Part shown: positions 46,579 to 53,188 of the stretch, one piece after another
Numbering within the stretch: the first letter of the stretch is position 1
How the letters are laid out: every line of letters begins with the position of its first letter
Source: Planctomycetia bacterium
GTDB lineage: Bacteria; Planctomycetota; Planctomycetia; Pirellulales; Thermoguttaceae
NCBI GenBank assembly: GCA_030527205.1
Contig: JAUNBG010000016.1
Location: 23,214-76,401, forward strand
Direction of reading: 5' to 3'
Length of the DNA stretch: 53,188 nt
Notes under the pieces: generated by a model
Seen by the model: only the letters and a program-made list of their open reading frames with translations
Told to the model about the DNA's origin: nothing
Database searches by the model: none
Position numbers and translations under genes: made by a program

Positions 46579-46992
46579 TTACAAAATAATAACGATTGTT
46601 CCGGAAAGAATCAAAAGTCCGCCTAAAATAACTTTCGGATCGGCGGGTTCCCCCAAAACGACAATCCCAAGAAAAATAGCAATCGCGACGCTTAATTTAT
46701 CGATCGGAGCAACCTTGGAAGCGTCTCCGAGTTGAAGAGCTTTAAAATAGAAAAGCCAGGAAAGTCCCGTCGCAATTCCAGAAAGAATAAGAAAAATCCA
46801 ATTGACCCGGGAAAGGGTTGAAATCCCGTCCATTTTGCCGCTGAAAAGAACAATTCCCCAAGTTATGGCTAAAATAACAACCGTTCGAATTGCTGTTGCC
46901 AAATTGCTGTCAATTCCATGAATTCCCAATTTTGCCAAAATCGCGACCAGCGCAGCAAAAATTGCTGAAAGAATGGCGTAAAGCTTCCACAT
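46579..46992 (-). CDS. EamA-domain small membrane transporter
   Basis: A 137-residue single-EamA protein with four to five TM helices, starting MWKLYAILSAIFAALVAILA. The conserved end VAPIDKLSVAIAIFLGIVVL and LGGLLILSGTIVIIL is typical of the half-size drug/metabolite-transporter proteins, which work as dimers. The ATG at 46992 has AAGGAG at 5-base spacing, so the longer frame to 47082 is not used. It begins 74 bases downstream of the metallopeptidase stop, on the same strand. The substrate is unknown. Confidence 0.88.
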   Translation of the reverse strand: MWKLYAILSAIFAALVAILAKLGIHGIDSNLATAIRTVVILAITWGIVLFSGKMDGISTLSRVNWIFLILSGIATGLSWLFYFKALQLGDASKVAPIDKLSVAIAIFLGIVVLGEPADPKVILGGLLILSGTIVIIL

Positions 46993-47065
46993 AAATTCTC
47001 CTTGCGATTTACCAAATAATCCCGAACTTTGGAAATTCGATCGCGTTGCCTGAAGAAACCAAAAG

Positions 47066-47959
47066 TTAATGAACAATGCCATAAAGTTTTGCTATTTTCA
47101 AAACGAATCCCTTATGTTCATTCGGAACGCTCTGATACCAATTTTTCAAATAAATATTAAAAGAAACCGATTCCTCCGTTCTTTTCGCATTTAACCAATG
47201 AATCGCCTCCCAATGTTGCGGAGACTCCTCAAAATAATGAAGCAGAACGATCGCCATGGAACCATTCAAATCCCGATTACAAGGATTCGTCCGGAGTTTT
47301 TGTGCATATTTCTGATAAAAAGCTGGCATTCCCAAACGAAAAAGTTCGTTTGTATAAGGATAATTCCTCATCGTTATATCTGCATAATTTCGCAAAATAT
47401 CCCGATAATCGGCCCAATGGGGCTTGGGCGGCGAACTCTTCCAACTATTGGCCATTTGACGCAAAACAAAAAGCGAAGCTGTTTCACAAATTGTCTCTTC
47501 AAACCAATGATTATCGATATTCCCGTCTTTGAAACCGGCAAGAACATGAGCAATTTCATGTGAAAACTGATAAGAATACTGACACCAAAAATTGCCCGAA
47601 GTTGCCAAAAGAATAATCTGTTCCTGATTTTCTGACGGATGAAAAACCGCCATTGGGCAAATATCGCTATGACGAACAATGATTGAAGGAATTTGAACGT
47701 CGGGAAAATATTTCCAAAGCTCTTGACCTGCTGAAGAACAGATCGCTATAATATCGTTTTCATCCGCTTGAAATCCATTGGGATCAACGGCTATTTTGGG
47801 GGGCATTATCGCTGTTGGGGCTGAATTGATCGACGCATTTGGGTCGGATGCAAAAGAAACCGAAGACATAATCATTGTTTTCTCTTCCCTTCCCCAGGAA
47901 TAAAGGAAAATTCCCCCCCAAAATAGAAACAAACAAAAAATTGTCGTCTTATTCTTCAT
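47066..47959 (-). CDS. Secreted HExxH zinc metallopeptidase-like protein
   Basis: A 297-residue protein with a hydrophobic N-terminus (residues about 5-20). The zinc motif is His134-Glu-Ile-Ala-His138, followed 17-21 residues later by EETICETAS with Glu155 or Glu159 as the probable third ligand, which is the gluzincin arrangement. I do not recognise a named family. It has no pro-region or other domain. The likely location is the periplasm or cell surface. It is upstream of the EamA gene on the same strand with 73 bases between, so the two could be co-transcribed. Confidence 0.75.
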   Translation of the reverse strand: MKNKTTIFCLFLFWGGIFLYSWGREEKTMIMSSVSFASDPNASINSAPTAIMPPKIAVDPNGFQADENDIIAICSSAGQELWKYFPDVQIPSIIVRHSDICPMAVFHPSENQEQIILLATSGNFWCQYSYQFSHEIAHVLAGFKDGNIDNHWFEETICETASLFVLRQMANSWKSSPPKPHWADYRDILRNYADITMRNYPYTNELFRLGMPAFYQKYAQKLRTNPCNRDLNGSMAIVLLHYFEESPQHWEAIHWLNAKRTEESVSFNIYLKNWYQSVPNEHKGFVLKIAKLYGIVH

Positions 47960-48320
47960 TTGAAGTTTCTATTCTCCGCGTCTGAATCTTCTTGCGAAAA
48001 TCATATCAACTCTTTTACGCAACCCCATTGAAAACCCCGAATCGTTGTTTTAAGTCTGACAACAAGAAGCCGGGGAACGAGAGGCTGTCGCAAATCTCAG
48101 AGTTTTTCTGTTTGCCCCTCAAAAGAGCGGAATCAAAAGCAATGAATGCCGCCCTGTTCTGTTTGCAAAACTCTCCGAAAGTCAATAATAAAAGGAAGTT
48201 CTCCCCCCCCTTAGGAACGCGGACGTCTCGTTCGCAGAAACAGTTTTAACGACTTTATCCGAAATGCGTTTGTTGAAAAATCCGGGTTTTTAGGATTTTC
48301 TTGAAGCATTTCAATAAAAA
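47960..48320. other. Intergenic region with repeat A copy 3
   Basis: No gene is supported; an 85-codon plus-strand frame at 47992-48249 runs into the repeat and has no protein-like character. It holds repeat A copy 3 and a faint B-like sequence at about 48055-48105 (CTGACAACAAGAAGCCGGGG). Confidence 0.45.
48189..48306 (+). repeat. Dispersed repeat family A, copy 3
   Basis: TAAAAGGAAGTTCTCCCCCC, then GGAACGCGGACGTCTCG, TTTTAACGACTTTATCCG and TTGTTGAAAAATCCGGG, in the same order as the other copies. It ends 15 bases from the stop of the isomerase-like gene, whose 3' end faces it. Confidence 0.75.
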
Positions 48321-49331
48321 TCATTCAACGGAAAACTTTTTTCCGGCAGCAAACTCGCTGAAAAGCTGAACATGTTGTTCTTTACTGAAATAATTGACAT
48401 CCTCAAAAGTAATCCAACCGCTGTAACCGATTTCTTCAATCGTATCGCGGACAGAAAGCCAATCGATGCTTCCTTTTCCGATCGGAACAAAATCGCCCCC
48501 AGCTGGTTTTTCTTGATCGACAAGGAAATCCTTGAAATGAAGTTTAACGATATTTTTTCCGCCCAAAATGCGAAGCCAATCTTCCGTTTTCGCATATTTG
48601 ACATGATTTCCCATATCATAATAGAATTTAATCCAATGATTATCAAACATTTGGACAAAAGCAGTTGCAAATTCCGGTTTAACCCAAAGGTTGTTCCAGA
48701 CGTTTTCAATGCCGATTGTAACGCCTTCATAAGCGGCAACCGGAATAAGTTCTTCGAGGACGGAATAAGTAATTTCGGTCGCTTCGTTTTGTAATTTAAT
48801 ATAGTCGGCATAAGGAGCGTTATCGCCGCTGACGACTTTGGAAACCTTGCAGGTTTGCGGATCAAATTCAATCTCAAAATCCCAAGGTTTAGGGCCGGCG
48901 TTATCAATGCGGCAAGGAACCAGCAGAATTGCGTCAGCGCCATAAGCCGCAGCGTTTTTCAATGCGGTTTTAATGCTTTCGATATCCGTTTTCAATTGAT
49001 CCGCCTGATTCAAATTGGTCCAGGCACGCATAACGGAATGAATGCGGATTCCATTGCTTTCGGCGATCTTTCGAGCTTCTCGAGCCGCATTGAGATCGAC
49101 GTTCCAAGCGGTTGTTTCAATTCCTTGTCCGCCAAACTGAGCAACATTTTCAATCGCGGCGGCATCCAAATTTCCGCAAATAAAGCCGCTGTAAAGTTGC
49201 GTTTTATAGATTTTTTCCTCTGACGCCGCCGCAAAAGCATTCGATTTCATATTGAGTCCCATTGTTGACAAAGCGGCTCCCATAACGGCAGTTGATCCAA
49301 TAAATTCCCGACGAGTTAAACTATTTTTCAT
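48321..49331 (-). CDS. Tat-exported sugar phosphate isomerase/epimerase-like protein
   Basis: A 336-residue protein with a Tat signal: LTRREFIGSTAVMGAAL holds the twin Arg at residues 7-8, and an Ala-x-Ala-like site lies near 36 (NAFAAASEE). The mature part is a xylose-isomerase-like TIM barrel: GADAILLVPCRID, then GVTIGIENVWN, FYYDMGNHVKYAK, and VKLHFKDF for metal and substrate binding. Such proteins are abundant in planctomycetes; their reaction is often unknown. Export through Tat suggests folding with a metal in the cytoplasm. The ATG has AGGAAGAATTC upstream. Confidence 0.9.
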   Translation of the reverse strand: MKNSLTRREFIGSTAVMGAALSTMGLNMKSNAFAAASEEKIYKTQLYSGFICGNLDAAAIENVAQFGGQGIETTAWNVDLNAAREARKIAESNGIRIHSVMRAWTNLNQADQLKTDIESIKTALKNAAAYGADAILLVPCRIDNAGPKPWDFEIEFDPQTCKVSKVVSGDNAPYADYIKLQNEATEITYSVLEELIPVAAYEGVTIGIENVWNNLWVKPEFATAFVQMFDNHWIKFYYDMGNHVKYAKTEDWLRILGGKNIVKLHFKDFLVDQEKPAGGDFVPIGKGSIDWLSVRDTIEEIGYSGWITFEDVNYFSKEQHVQLFSEFAAGKKFSVE

Positions 49332-49773
49332 GCGAATTCTTCCTGATTTCTAAAGTTGTTTTTAAGAAAAAATGTTTTTCTTTCGACTTTCAACACAATC
49401 ATCATATTTAAGACTATCCCTAGGCCGAAACAGGAAACAAGCTTGCGCCGCCCTTTCGTCTGCTGTCGTTGCCTGGCTCGCGTCCGCAACGCTTTCAGAG
49501 TTCAATCGGCTTGAGTTTAAAATGGCAATTGCCCTGTTCATTCGAATGTCGCGCCAACGACTTTTGGCAAATGAAGGCAATCATTCTTTTAATTAAATTT
49601 CATTATAATGTTTCTTTTTTTGAAAAGCAAGTTTTTTTCGTTTTCGACAAGAAAATATTACATTTGATACAAAAGTGTTGGAAAGCAAACCTATATTTTT
49701 ATTAAATAAACGAACAGTAAGCTGTTCAAAAACTTATGTCCAACTTGTTTGCTTAAAACAGAAAGGAAATAAA
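49332..49773. other. Divergent region upstream of the first hsp20 gene
   Basis: No gene is supported. About 49451-49474 (CCCTTTCGTCTGCTGTCGTT) resembles short repeat B. The hairpin at 49712-49727 and the ribosome-binding site GAAAGGAAA belong to hsp20. A -35-like TTGATA at 49656 has no well-spaced -10, so the promoter stays open. Confidence 0.4.
49712..49727 (+). promoter_or_regulatory. Leader hairpin of the first hsp20 gene
   Basis: GAACAG-taag-CTGTTC, a perfect 6-bp stem with a tetraloop, ends 46 bases before the ATG. The second hsp20 gene has a similar GAACAAT/ATTGTTC hairpin in its leader, which suggests a shared control site. Confidence 0.45.
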
Positions 49774-50241
49774 ATGTTAACAGAATATATTGCTCCAAGA
49801 AATATGATGTTTGATTTTCGACGTCGTATGGATCAATTTTTGTCAGGCTTGGCTCAGGAAGCAGAAACGGTCTGGCCGTTTAACTCTTTGAGCGGTTCCC
49901 TTCCCGCTTCAAATATTTGGGAAAATAAAGAAGCTTATTTTGTTGAATTGGCAGCTCCCGGAATTAAAGAAGATAATATTTCTCTTTCAATGATCGGTAA
50001 TGAATTGACGATTCAACTTGAACGACCTTCTTGCGAAGAAACAGAGAAAGTTGGAAAATTCTGGCGTCAGGAACGCGTCAATGAATCGTCCAGTATGAGC
50101 ATTTCCCTGCCAGGAGTCATCGATTCGAAAGATATTACAGCCGATCTCAAAAATGGCATTCTTGTCATTCGTGTCCCCAAATCGGAAGAAACTCAAACGA
50201 AAAAAATCTGTGTTAATGCCAGCAAATGTAAAAAAGATTAA
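49774..50241 (+). CDS. Small heat-shock protein Hsp20, copy 1
   Basis: A 155-residue alpha-crystallin chaperone that holds unfolding proteins. The conserved core is NIWENKEAYFVELAAPGI through GILVIRVPKSEE, and the N-terminal part (MMFDFRRRMDQFLSGLAQEA) is the usual variable arm. The ATG at 49774 follows GAAAGGAAATAAA, and the upstream open frame was not used because it is not family-like. It lies 139 bases before a second, diverged hsp20 gene in the same direction; the leader of each has a GAACA-type hairpin. Confidence 0.93.
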   Translation: MLTEYIAPRNMMFDFRRRMDQFLSGLAQEAETVWPFNSLSGSLPASNIWENKEAYFVELAAPGIKEDNISLSMIGNELTIQLERPSCEETEKVGKFWRQERVNESSSMSISLPGVIDSKDITADLKNGILVIRVPKSEETQTKKICVNASKCKKD

Positions 50242-50303
50242 CGTTTTGAGGCAATTTTAATGACAACAAATCGATTTTCGTTGAGATAAAATTATATAGC
50301 TAA

Positions 50304-50322
50304 GAACAATATAAAATTGTTC
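50304..50322 (+). promoter_or_regulatory. Leader hairpin of the second hsp20 gene
   Basis: GAACAAT (50304-50310) pairs with ATTGTTC (50316-50322) around a 5-base loop, 58 bases before the ATG. It resembles the hairpin of the first hsp20 gene. Confidence 0.45.
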
Positions 50323-50380
50323 CATTTGTTTATAAAATGACTCAATGAATTAATAAGTTAAAAAAACCTGAGGAGAAATA

Positions 50381-50830
50381 ATGCGTACAACATTAACCCG
50401 ACCCTGCGGTTGCAGTAAAAAACATATAAGAGGCAATGCGGTCAAAAATCAGTCTCAAACAATGTCCGATGATTCCTGTAAACAGGAAGAGTTTACAACG
50501 CCTCTGGTTGATATTGTTGAAAATGACAACGAATTTATTATTTTTGCCGATATGCCCGGCGTTTCAGAAGAAACGATTGATGTTAAATATAATGACGGCG
50601 AATTATGTATTTCCGGCAACGCCGTTGATGAAAAAGATTTGGAAGACGTCACTTTTCGCTGTTATCAATTCGACCCAGGAAATTATTTCCGGAATTTCCG
50701 AATCGGAGAATCCATTAACTCCGACGCCATAACTGCTGATTATGCCGATGGCGTCTTGACCGTTCATCTTCCGAAACGAGAAGAAATTCAACCGCGAAAA
50801 ATCGCTGTAAATAAACAAGCGCAAGCCTAA
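50381..50830 (+). CDS. Small heat-shock protein Hsp20, copy 2
   Basis: 149 residues. The alpha-crystallin domain runs from PLVDIVENDNEFIIFADMPG to GVLTVHLPKREEIQPRKI. It is only moderately similar to copy 1. The N-terminal arm is short and has a Cys-rich start (RPCGCSKKH), which is unusual for Hsp20 and might bind metal or respond to redox state. ATG after GAGGAGAAAT. Pairs of Hsp20 proteins often form mixed oligomers (family knowledge). Confidence 0.93.
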   Translation: MRTTLTRPCGCSKKHIRGNAVKNQSQTMSDDSCKQEEFTTPLVDIVENDNEFIIFADMPGVSEETIDVKYNDGELCISGNAVDEKDLEDVTFRCYQFDPGNYFRNFRIGESINSDAITADYADGVLTVHLPKREEIQPRKIAVNKQAQA

Positions 50831-50906
50831 GCGATTTTTAATGACGAAAAAACTAATTTTAACGTTGGGCGTCAATAACTAAAAGCGGAAAACAAATAAA
50901 AAAGAC

Positions 50907-50980
50907 GAAAACGTAAGCAAAATCTTTGACTTCCTGAAGAAAGAGAAGAGAACAAAAAAGGTTTTATCGCTTACGTTTTC
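50907..50980. repeat. Perfect 12-bp inverted repeat after hsp20 genes
   Basis: GAAAACGTAAGC (50907-50918) and GCTTACGTTTTC (50969-50980) pair perfectly across a 50-base loop. It may be a terminator of the hsp20 transcript, but the large loop is not typical. Confidence 0.45.
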
Positions 50981-51040
50981 AATTTCATTATATATAAATG
51001 AATTAAAATTCGACTTTTCAATTTCAGTTTAGTTATTCTC

Positions 51041-51158
51041 AAAGAAAGTTCTAAAAACCCCTTCGGAGCGCGAACGTCTTATCCGCAAGAACTGCTTTTA
51101 ACGACTTTATCCGAAAAACGCTTGTTGAAAAATCCGGTTTTTTAGAAATTCCTTCAAG
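51041..51158 (+). repeat. Dispersed repeat family A, copy 4
   Basis: AAAGAAAGTTCTAAAAACCCC, then GGAGCGCGAACGTCTTATCC, TTTTAACGACTTTATCCG and TTGTTGAAAAATCCGG. It lies between the convergent hsp20 and rsmG genes and ends next to an intrinsic terminator. Confidence 0.75.
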
Positions 51159-51160
51159 TC

Positions 51161-51181
51161 AATCGAAAATCTCGATTTTTT
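51161..51181 (+). terminator. Intrinsic terminator between hsp20 and rsmG
   Basis: AATCGA (51161-51166) pairs with TCGATT (51172-51177), followed by TTTT. It lies immediately after repeat A copy 4, so the repeat may be linked to a terminator. Confidence 0.6.
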
Positions 51182-51186
51182 AATCG

Positions 51187-51226
51187 CCCCCCCCGACAAC
51201 GAAGAGCGGGTTACTCAAACGAAACC
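51187..51226 (-). repeat. Short dispersed repeat family B, minus-strand copy
   Basis: The complement reads GGTTTCGTTTGAGTAACCCG and then TTCGTTGTCGGGG, closest to the 26133 copy in its AGTAACC centre. Confidence 0.45.
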
Positions 51227-51270
51227 TGTCGTCGATTCTGATTTCAAGAAAAAAATATTAAATCGACAAC

Positions 51271-52413
51271 TCATTTTTTCTTATCCGATTTTAATGGGGA
51301 ATGAAATGGTTTTTCTTTATCAACCCAACCCCTGCCTCGTTTTTCTGCTGAACCGGCTTGTTTCGAGGATTTGGCGTTATGGGGGCTTCCTTTTCGTCGA
51401 GAATCCCTTTTTGAATTGGAAGGTTGTCCAAAAGAAGAAGAAGAAACTTTTTTGGATCTTGAACCGTCTGTTAATTTTGAGTTCGCCTTTTTAGCATATT
51501 TCGATCTTGGAGAAGAGGCTGAATCTCTTTTTTTGTTGTCAACGCCAACTTTTTCAACGAATTGCTCAATCGGTTTTCCGTCCAATCGATCCTGGTCGCG
51601 TTTTTGAAGTTCTTCAAAACGTTTCTTTTGACAAACCTGGAGAATAACGCTATTAAACTGTTCTTCTGAATCAGGAAATTCGGCAACTTTCCGAAGAGCA
51701 AGCTTGTTCAATTGATTATAATGACGGGCCTCGCCCCGTTCTTCTGTCCAATGAGGGCCTTTGATCATTAAAATACGATCGAAAGCAAACCAAAGAGCGG
51801 CGAAATTTCGCAACAGTTTTTCCATTTTTGAAACAGCTCGAACGACAAGCGTATGAAAACGATGAACTTTAACAAGATCTTCCGCTTTGGCATACCAAAC
51901 GTTCAAATCGAGTCCCAAAGCGTCAACAATAGTTCCAACCGCTTCGGCTTTTTTGCCGGTTGAGTCGCAAAGTTCAACAACGAGATCAGGACGCAAAATC
52001 GCCAACGGAATCCCTGGAACCCCTCCGCCGGTTCCAACGTCTAAAATATGTTCTCCCTGTTGCAACAATAACGACAGTTCCATTGTATCAATCAAGTCGC
52101 GACAAACAAATTTATCGAAAGTCGTATGCCGCGTCAGATTAATCGATTGATTCAAACTCCAAAGTTCCTGACAATATTGTTCTAAAAGTCGAATTTTTTT
52201 GGGCGTTAATTTGATCAAAGGATATTTTTCTCGAATATGATACTTTTCGAGGGCATCCAGAAGCGTTTGACTTCCCTCTTCCGTTCCTTCGTTATTGTTG
52301 ACATTAGAATTGATTGGAGTCTCGACTTCCGGAAAAGTCTCTTGCTTGATTTCGTTTTCCGCTTCTTTTTCTCGATTATTTGAAATTTCCGTCGAGTTTT
52401 GTATTTCGTTCAT
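51271..52413 (-). CDS. rsmG: 16S rRNA (guanine-527-N7)-methyltransferase RsmG with long basic tail
   Basis: RsmG methylates G527 of 16S rRNA, the change whose loss gives low-level streptomycin resistance in other bacteria. The SAM-binding motif ILDVGTGGGVPGIPLAILRP is intact, with ELCDSTGKKAEAV and VRAVSKMEKLL. The typical length is about 210-240 residues; this protein is 380. The extra parts are an acidic N-terminal region of about 60 residues (Glu/Asn-rich) and a C-terminal tail of about 110 residues rich in Lys, Ser, Arg and Gly (EKRGRGWVDKEKPFHSPLKS near the end). The tail looks disordered and RNA-binding (inference). ATG at 52413. Confidence 0.9.
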   Translation of the reverse strand: MNEIQNSTEISNNREKEAENEIKQETFPEVETPINSNVNNNEGTEEGSQTLLDALEKYHIREKYPLIKLTPKKIRLLEQYCQELWSLNQSINLTRHTTFDKFVCRDLIDTMELSLLLQQGEHILDVGTGGGVPGIPLAILRPDLVVELCDSTGKKAEAVGTIVDALGLDLNVWYAKAEDLVKVHRFHTLVVRAVSKMEKLLRNFAALWFAFDRILMIKGPHWTEERGEARHYNQLNKLALRKVAEFPDSEEQFNSVILQVCQKKRFEELQKRDQDRLDGKPIEQFVEKVGVDNKKRDSASSPRSKYAKKANSKLTDGSRSKKVSSSSFGQPSNSKRDSRRKGSPHNAKSSKQAGSAEKRGRGWVDKEKPFHSPLKSDKKK

Positions 52414-53188
52414 TTTAATCCATTTCGTTTTAAGATTATTTTATTGTCTGCAATATTTATTCCGTTTCCGTTTGAAACAAAAACATTAAATTCGCTCCAG
52501 TTTCAATATAAGTCGGGAAATTATTTTTCGTCAGAAAATATTCAAACAGGCAATATCAATATTTGCTTGATAATCTCATTGACATTTCGTCTTTAAAATC
52601 ATCTATTTTTCAAAATTTATTCATTTTAACTCAAAAATTGAATTCCCTTTCAATATTAATCTCATTCATTTGTTCTATTATATGAAAAAAAACAGAACTG
52701 TCTTTAACCCTGTCCGTTTTTCAGCAAAAAGAATTGGTTATTTATCATTTGAATCAAAACAGTCCGTTTGAATGGACTTTCTATTAGGCTTTTTGCTTTA
52801 AATGTTAAAAGAGTTGAAAGTTGAAAATGGAGAGTCAAAAGTTCCTGTTGATCAAGCGACCAACGGGAGCGCTGAACTGCTAACGGAGCGGCAGCTCCTA
52901 AAGGGATGCAACGCCCTTGCGTTGCTGCGATGCAACCGCATAGGTTGCCCGTCGGAGACAAAAAAATTGAATTCATTTCTGGCTCCCCCAAATTGGCTCC
53001 CCCCAAAATCGACCGCTTTCGTCCCCCTTAAAAAGAACCTTCAACGCTGCCCATAACCGTTTGTCAAGAAACAACGTTTTTTCCTGTTCGACGCCCTGGG
53101 GACGAAAGATTCGGAAAAACAGACGCAAGTCGTTTTTTTCCGAAAAAGAACGACGAAAAAGTTGATCATTGCGAGTTAATTATAGGCC
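52414..53188. other. Gene-poor end of window
   Basis: No gene is supported. The left half (52414-52830) is AT-rich. A contrasting GC-rich, structured block lies at 52885-52960. From about 53010 the sequence CCGCTTTCGTCCCCCTTAAA has weak likeness to repeat B. Confidence 0.4.
52885..52960 (+). repeat. Cluster of three perfect hairpins
   Basis: GGAGC-ggca-GCTCC (52885-52898), GCAACGC-cctt-GCGTTGC (52908-52925) and GCAACC-gcata-GGTTGC (52932-52948) follow each other closely, with GATGCAACSC before each of the last two. The block is more GC-rich than its surroundings. It could be a small mobile palindromic element or a structured RNA. Confidence 0.45.

Larger units (their letters stand above)
50831..51270. 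other. Convergent region with terminators and both repeats
   Basis: Holds an inverted repeat (50907-50980), repeat A copy 4, a terminator (51161-51181) and a repeat B copy (51187-51226). No gene is supported. Confidence 0.5.

Noticed and set aside
48311..48943. A 210-codon frame overlapping the isomerase-like gene on the same strand
   Set aside because: It overlaps in a different frame a gene with a Tat signal and family motifs, and its product has no coherent domain.

Overview
The window is AT-rich bacterial chromosome, most likely from a Planctomycetota member. Four signs support this. A roughly 1,500-residue surface protein carries the planctomycete N-terminal motif LESLEERQLLS and about thirty chlamydial-Pmp-type GGAI repeats. 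SpoVG contains a zinc ribbon. The chaperonin locus is groEL-groES-groEL followed by dnaJ and grpE. An ECF sigma factor overlaps a very large membrane anti-sigma protein. The phylum is inferred from these features; genus cannot be read. Many starts lack a clear Shine-Dalgarno sequence and several are GTG.

Layout. 1-4.5 kb: hisF, infC (without rpmI/rplT), a secreted unknown protein and spoVG. 4.8-10.9 kb: an RND adaptor and pump with overlapping stop and start, then a MATE exporter. 11.3-16.5 kb: the giant Pmp-like protein, then a 51-codon peptide gene with a decayed partial second copy and a strong terminator. 16.5-19.9 kb (minus strand): a sodium:solute symporter and a secreted acetyl-xylan-esterase-like hydrolase. 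20.3-27.7 kb: a chaperone block of groEL1, groES, groEL2, dnaJ, grpE and yacG, with a near-perfect sigma-54 promoter about 350 bases upstream of groEL1. 27.9-33.2 kb: a polytopic membrane protein, an MnmE-like GTPase lacking the C-terminal CIGK box, and the sigma/anti-sigma pair. 33.9-39.7 kb: ilvB behind a promoter and a 57-base composite hairpin, apt, a decayed BglII-type restriction endonuclease, a CrtI-like flavoprotein and a membrane-anchored HtrA-like protease. 39.9-49.3 kb: an orphan GspK-like protein, pckA, an isoprenylcysteine-methyltransferase-like protein, a YqaA/DedA protein, an EamA transporter, a secreted HExxH metallopeptidase and a Tat-exported sugar isomerase-like protein. 49.8-52.4 kb: two Hsp20 genes, then rsmG with a long basic tail.

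Proteostasis dominates: two chaperonins, one co-chaperonin, DnaJ, GrpE, two small heat-shock proteins and an HtrA-like protease; the dnaK gene is not in the window. The rest is housekeeping and envelope or carbohydrate functions.

Long intergenic spaces are not empty. They hold a four-copy dispersed repeat (family A, about 115-130 bp, always on the plus strand), a shorter and more divergent repeat (family B), and several perfect hairpins, some of which look like terminators and some like 5'-UTR regulators. I found no tRNA, rRNA, CRISPR array, transposase or phage gene. No complete unknown multi-gene system is evident. The best leads are the small peptide with its broken duplicate beside the giant protein, the sigma-54 promoter with a possible short RNA ahead of groEL1, the two repeat families, and the noncanonical SpoVG, MnmE and RsmG proteins.
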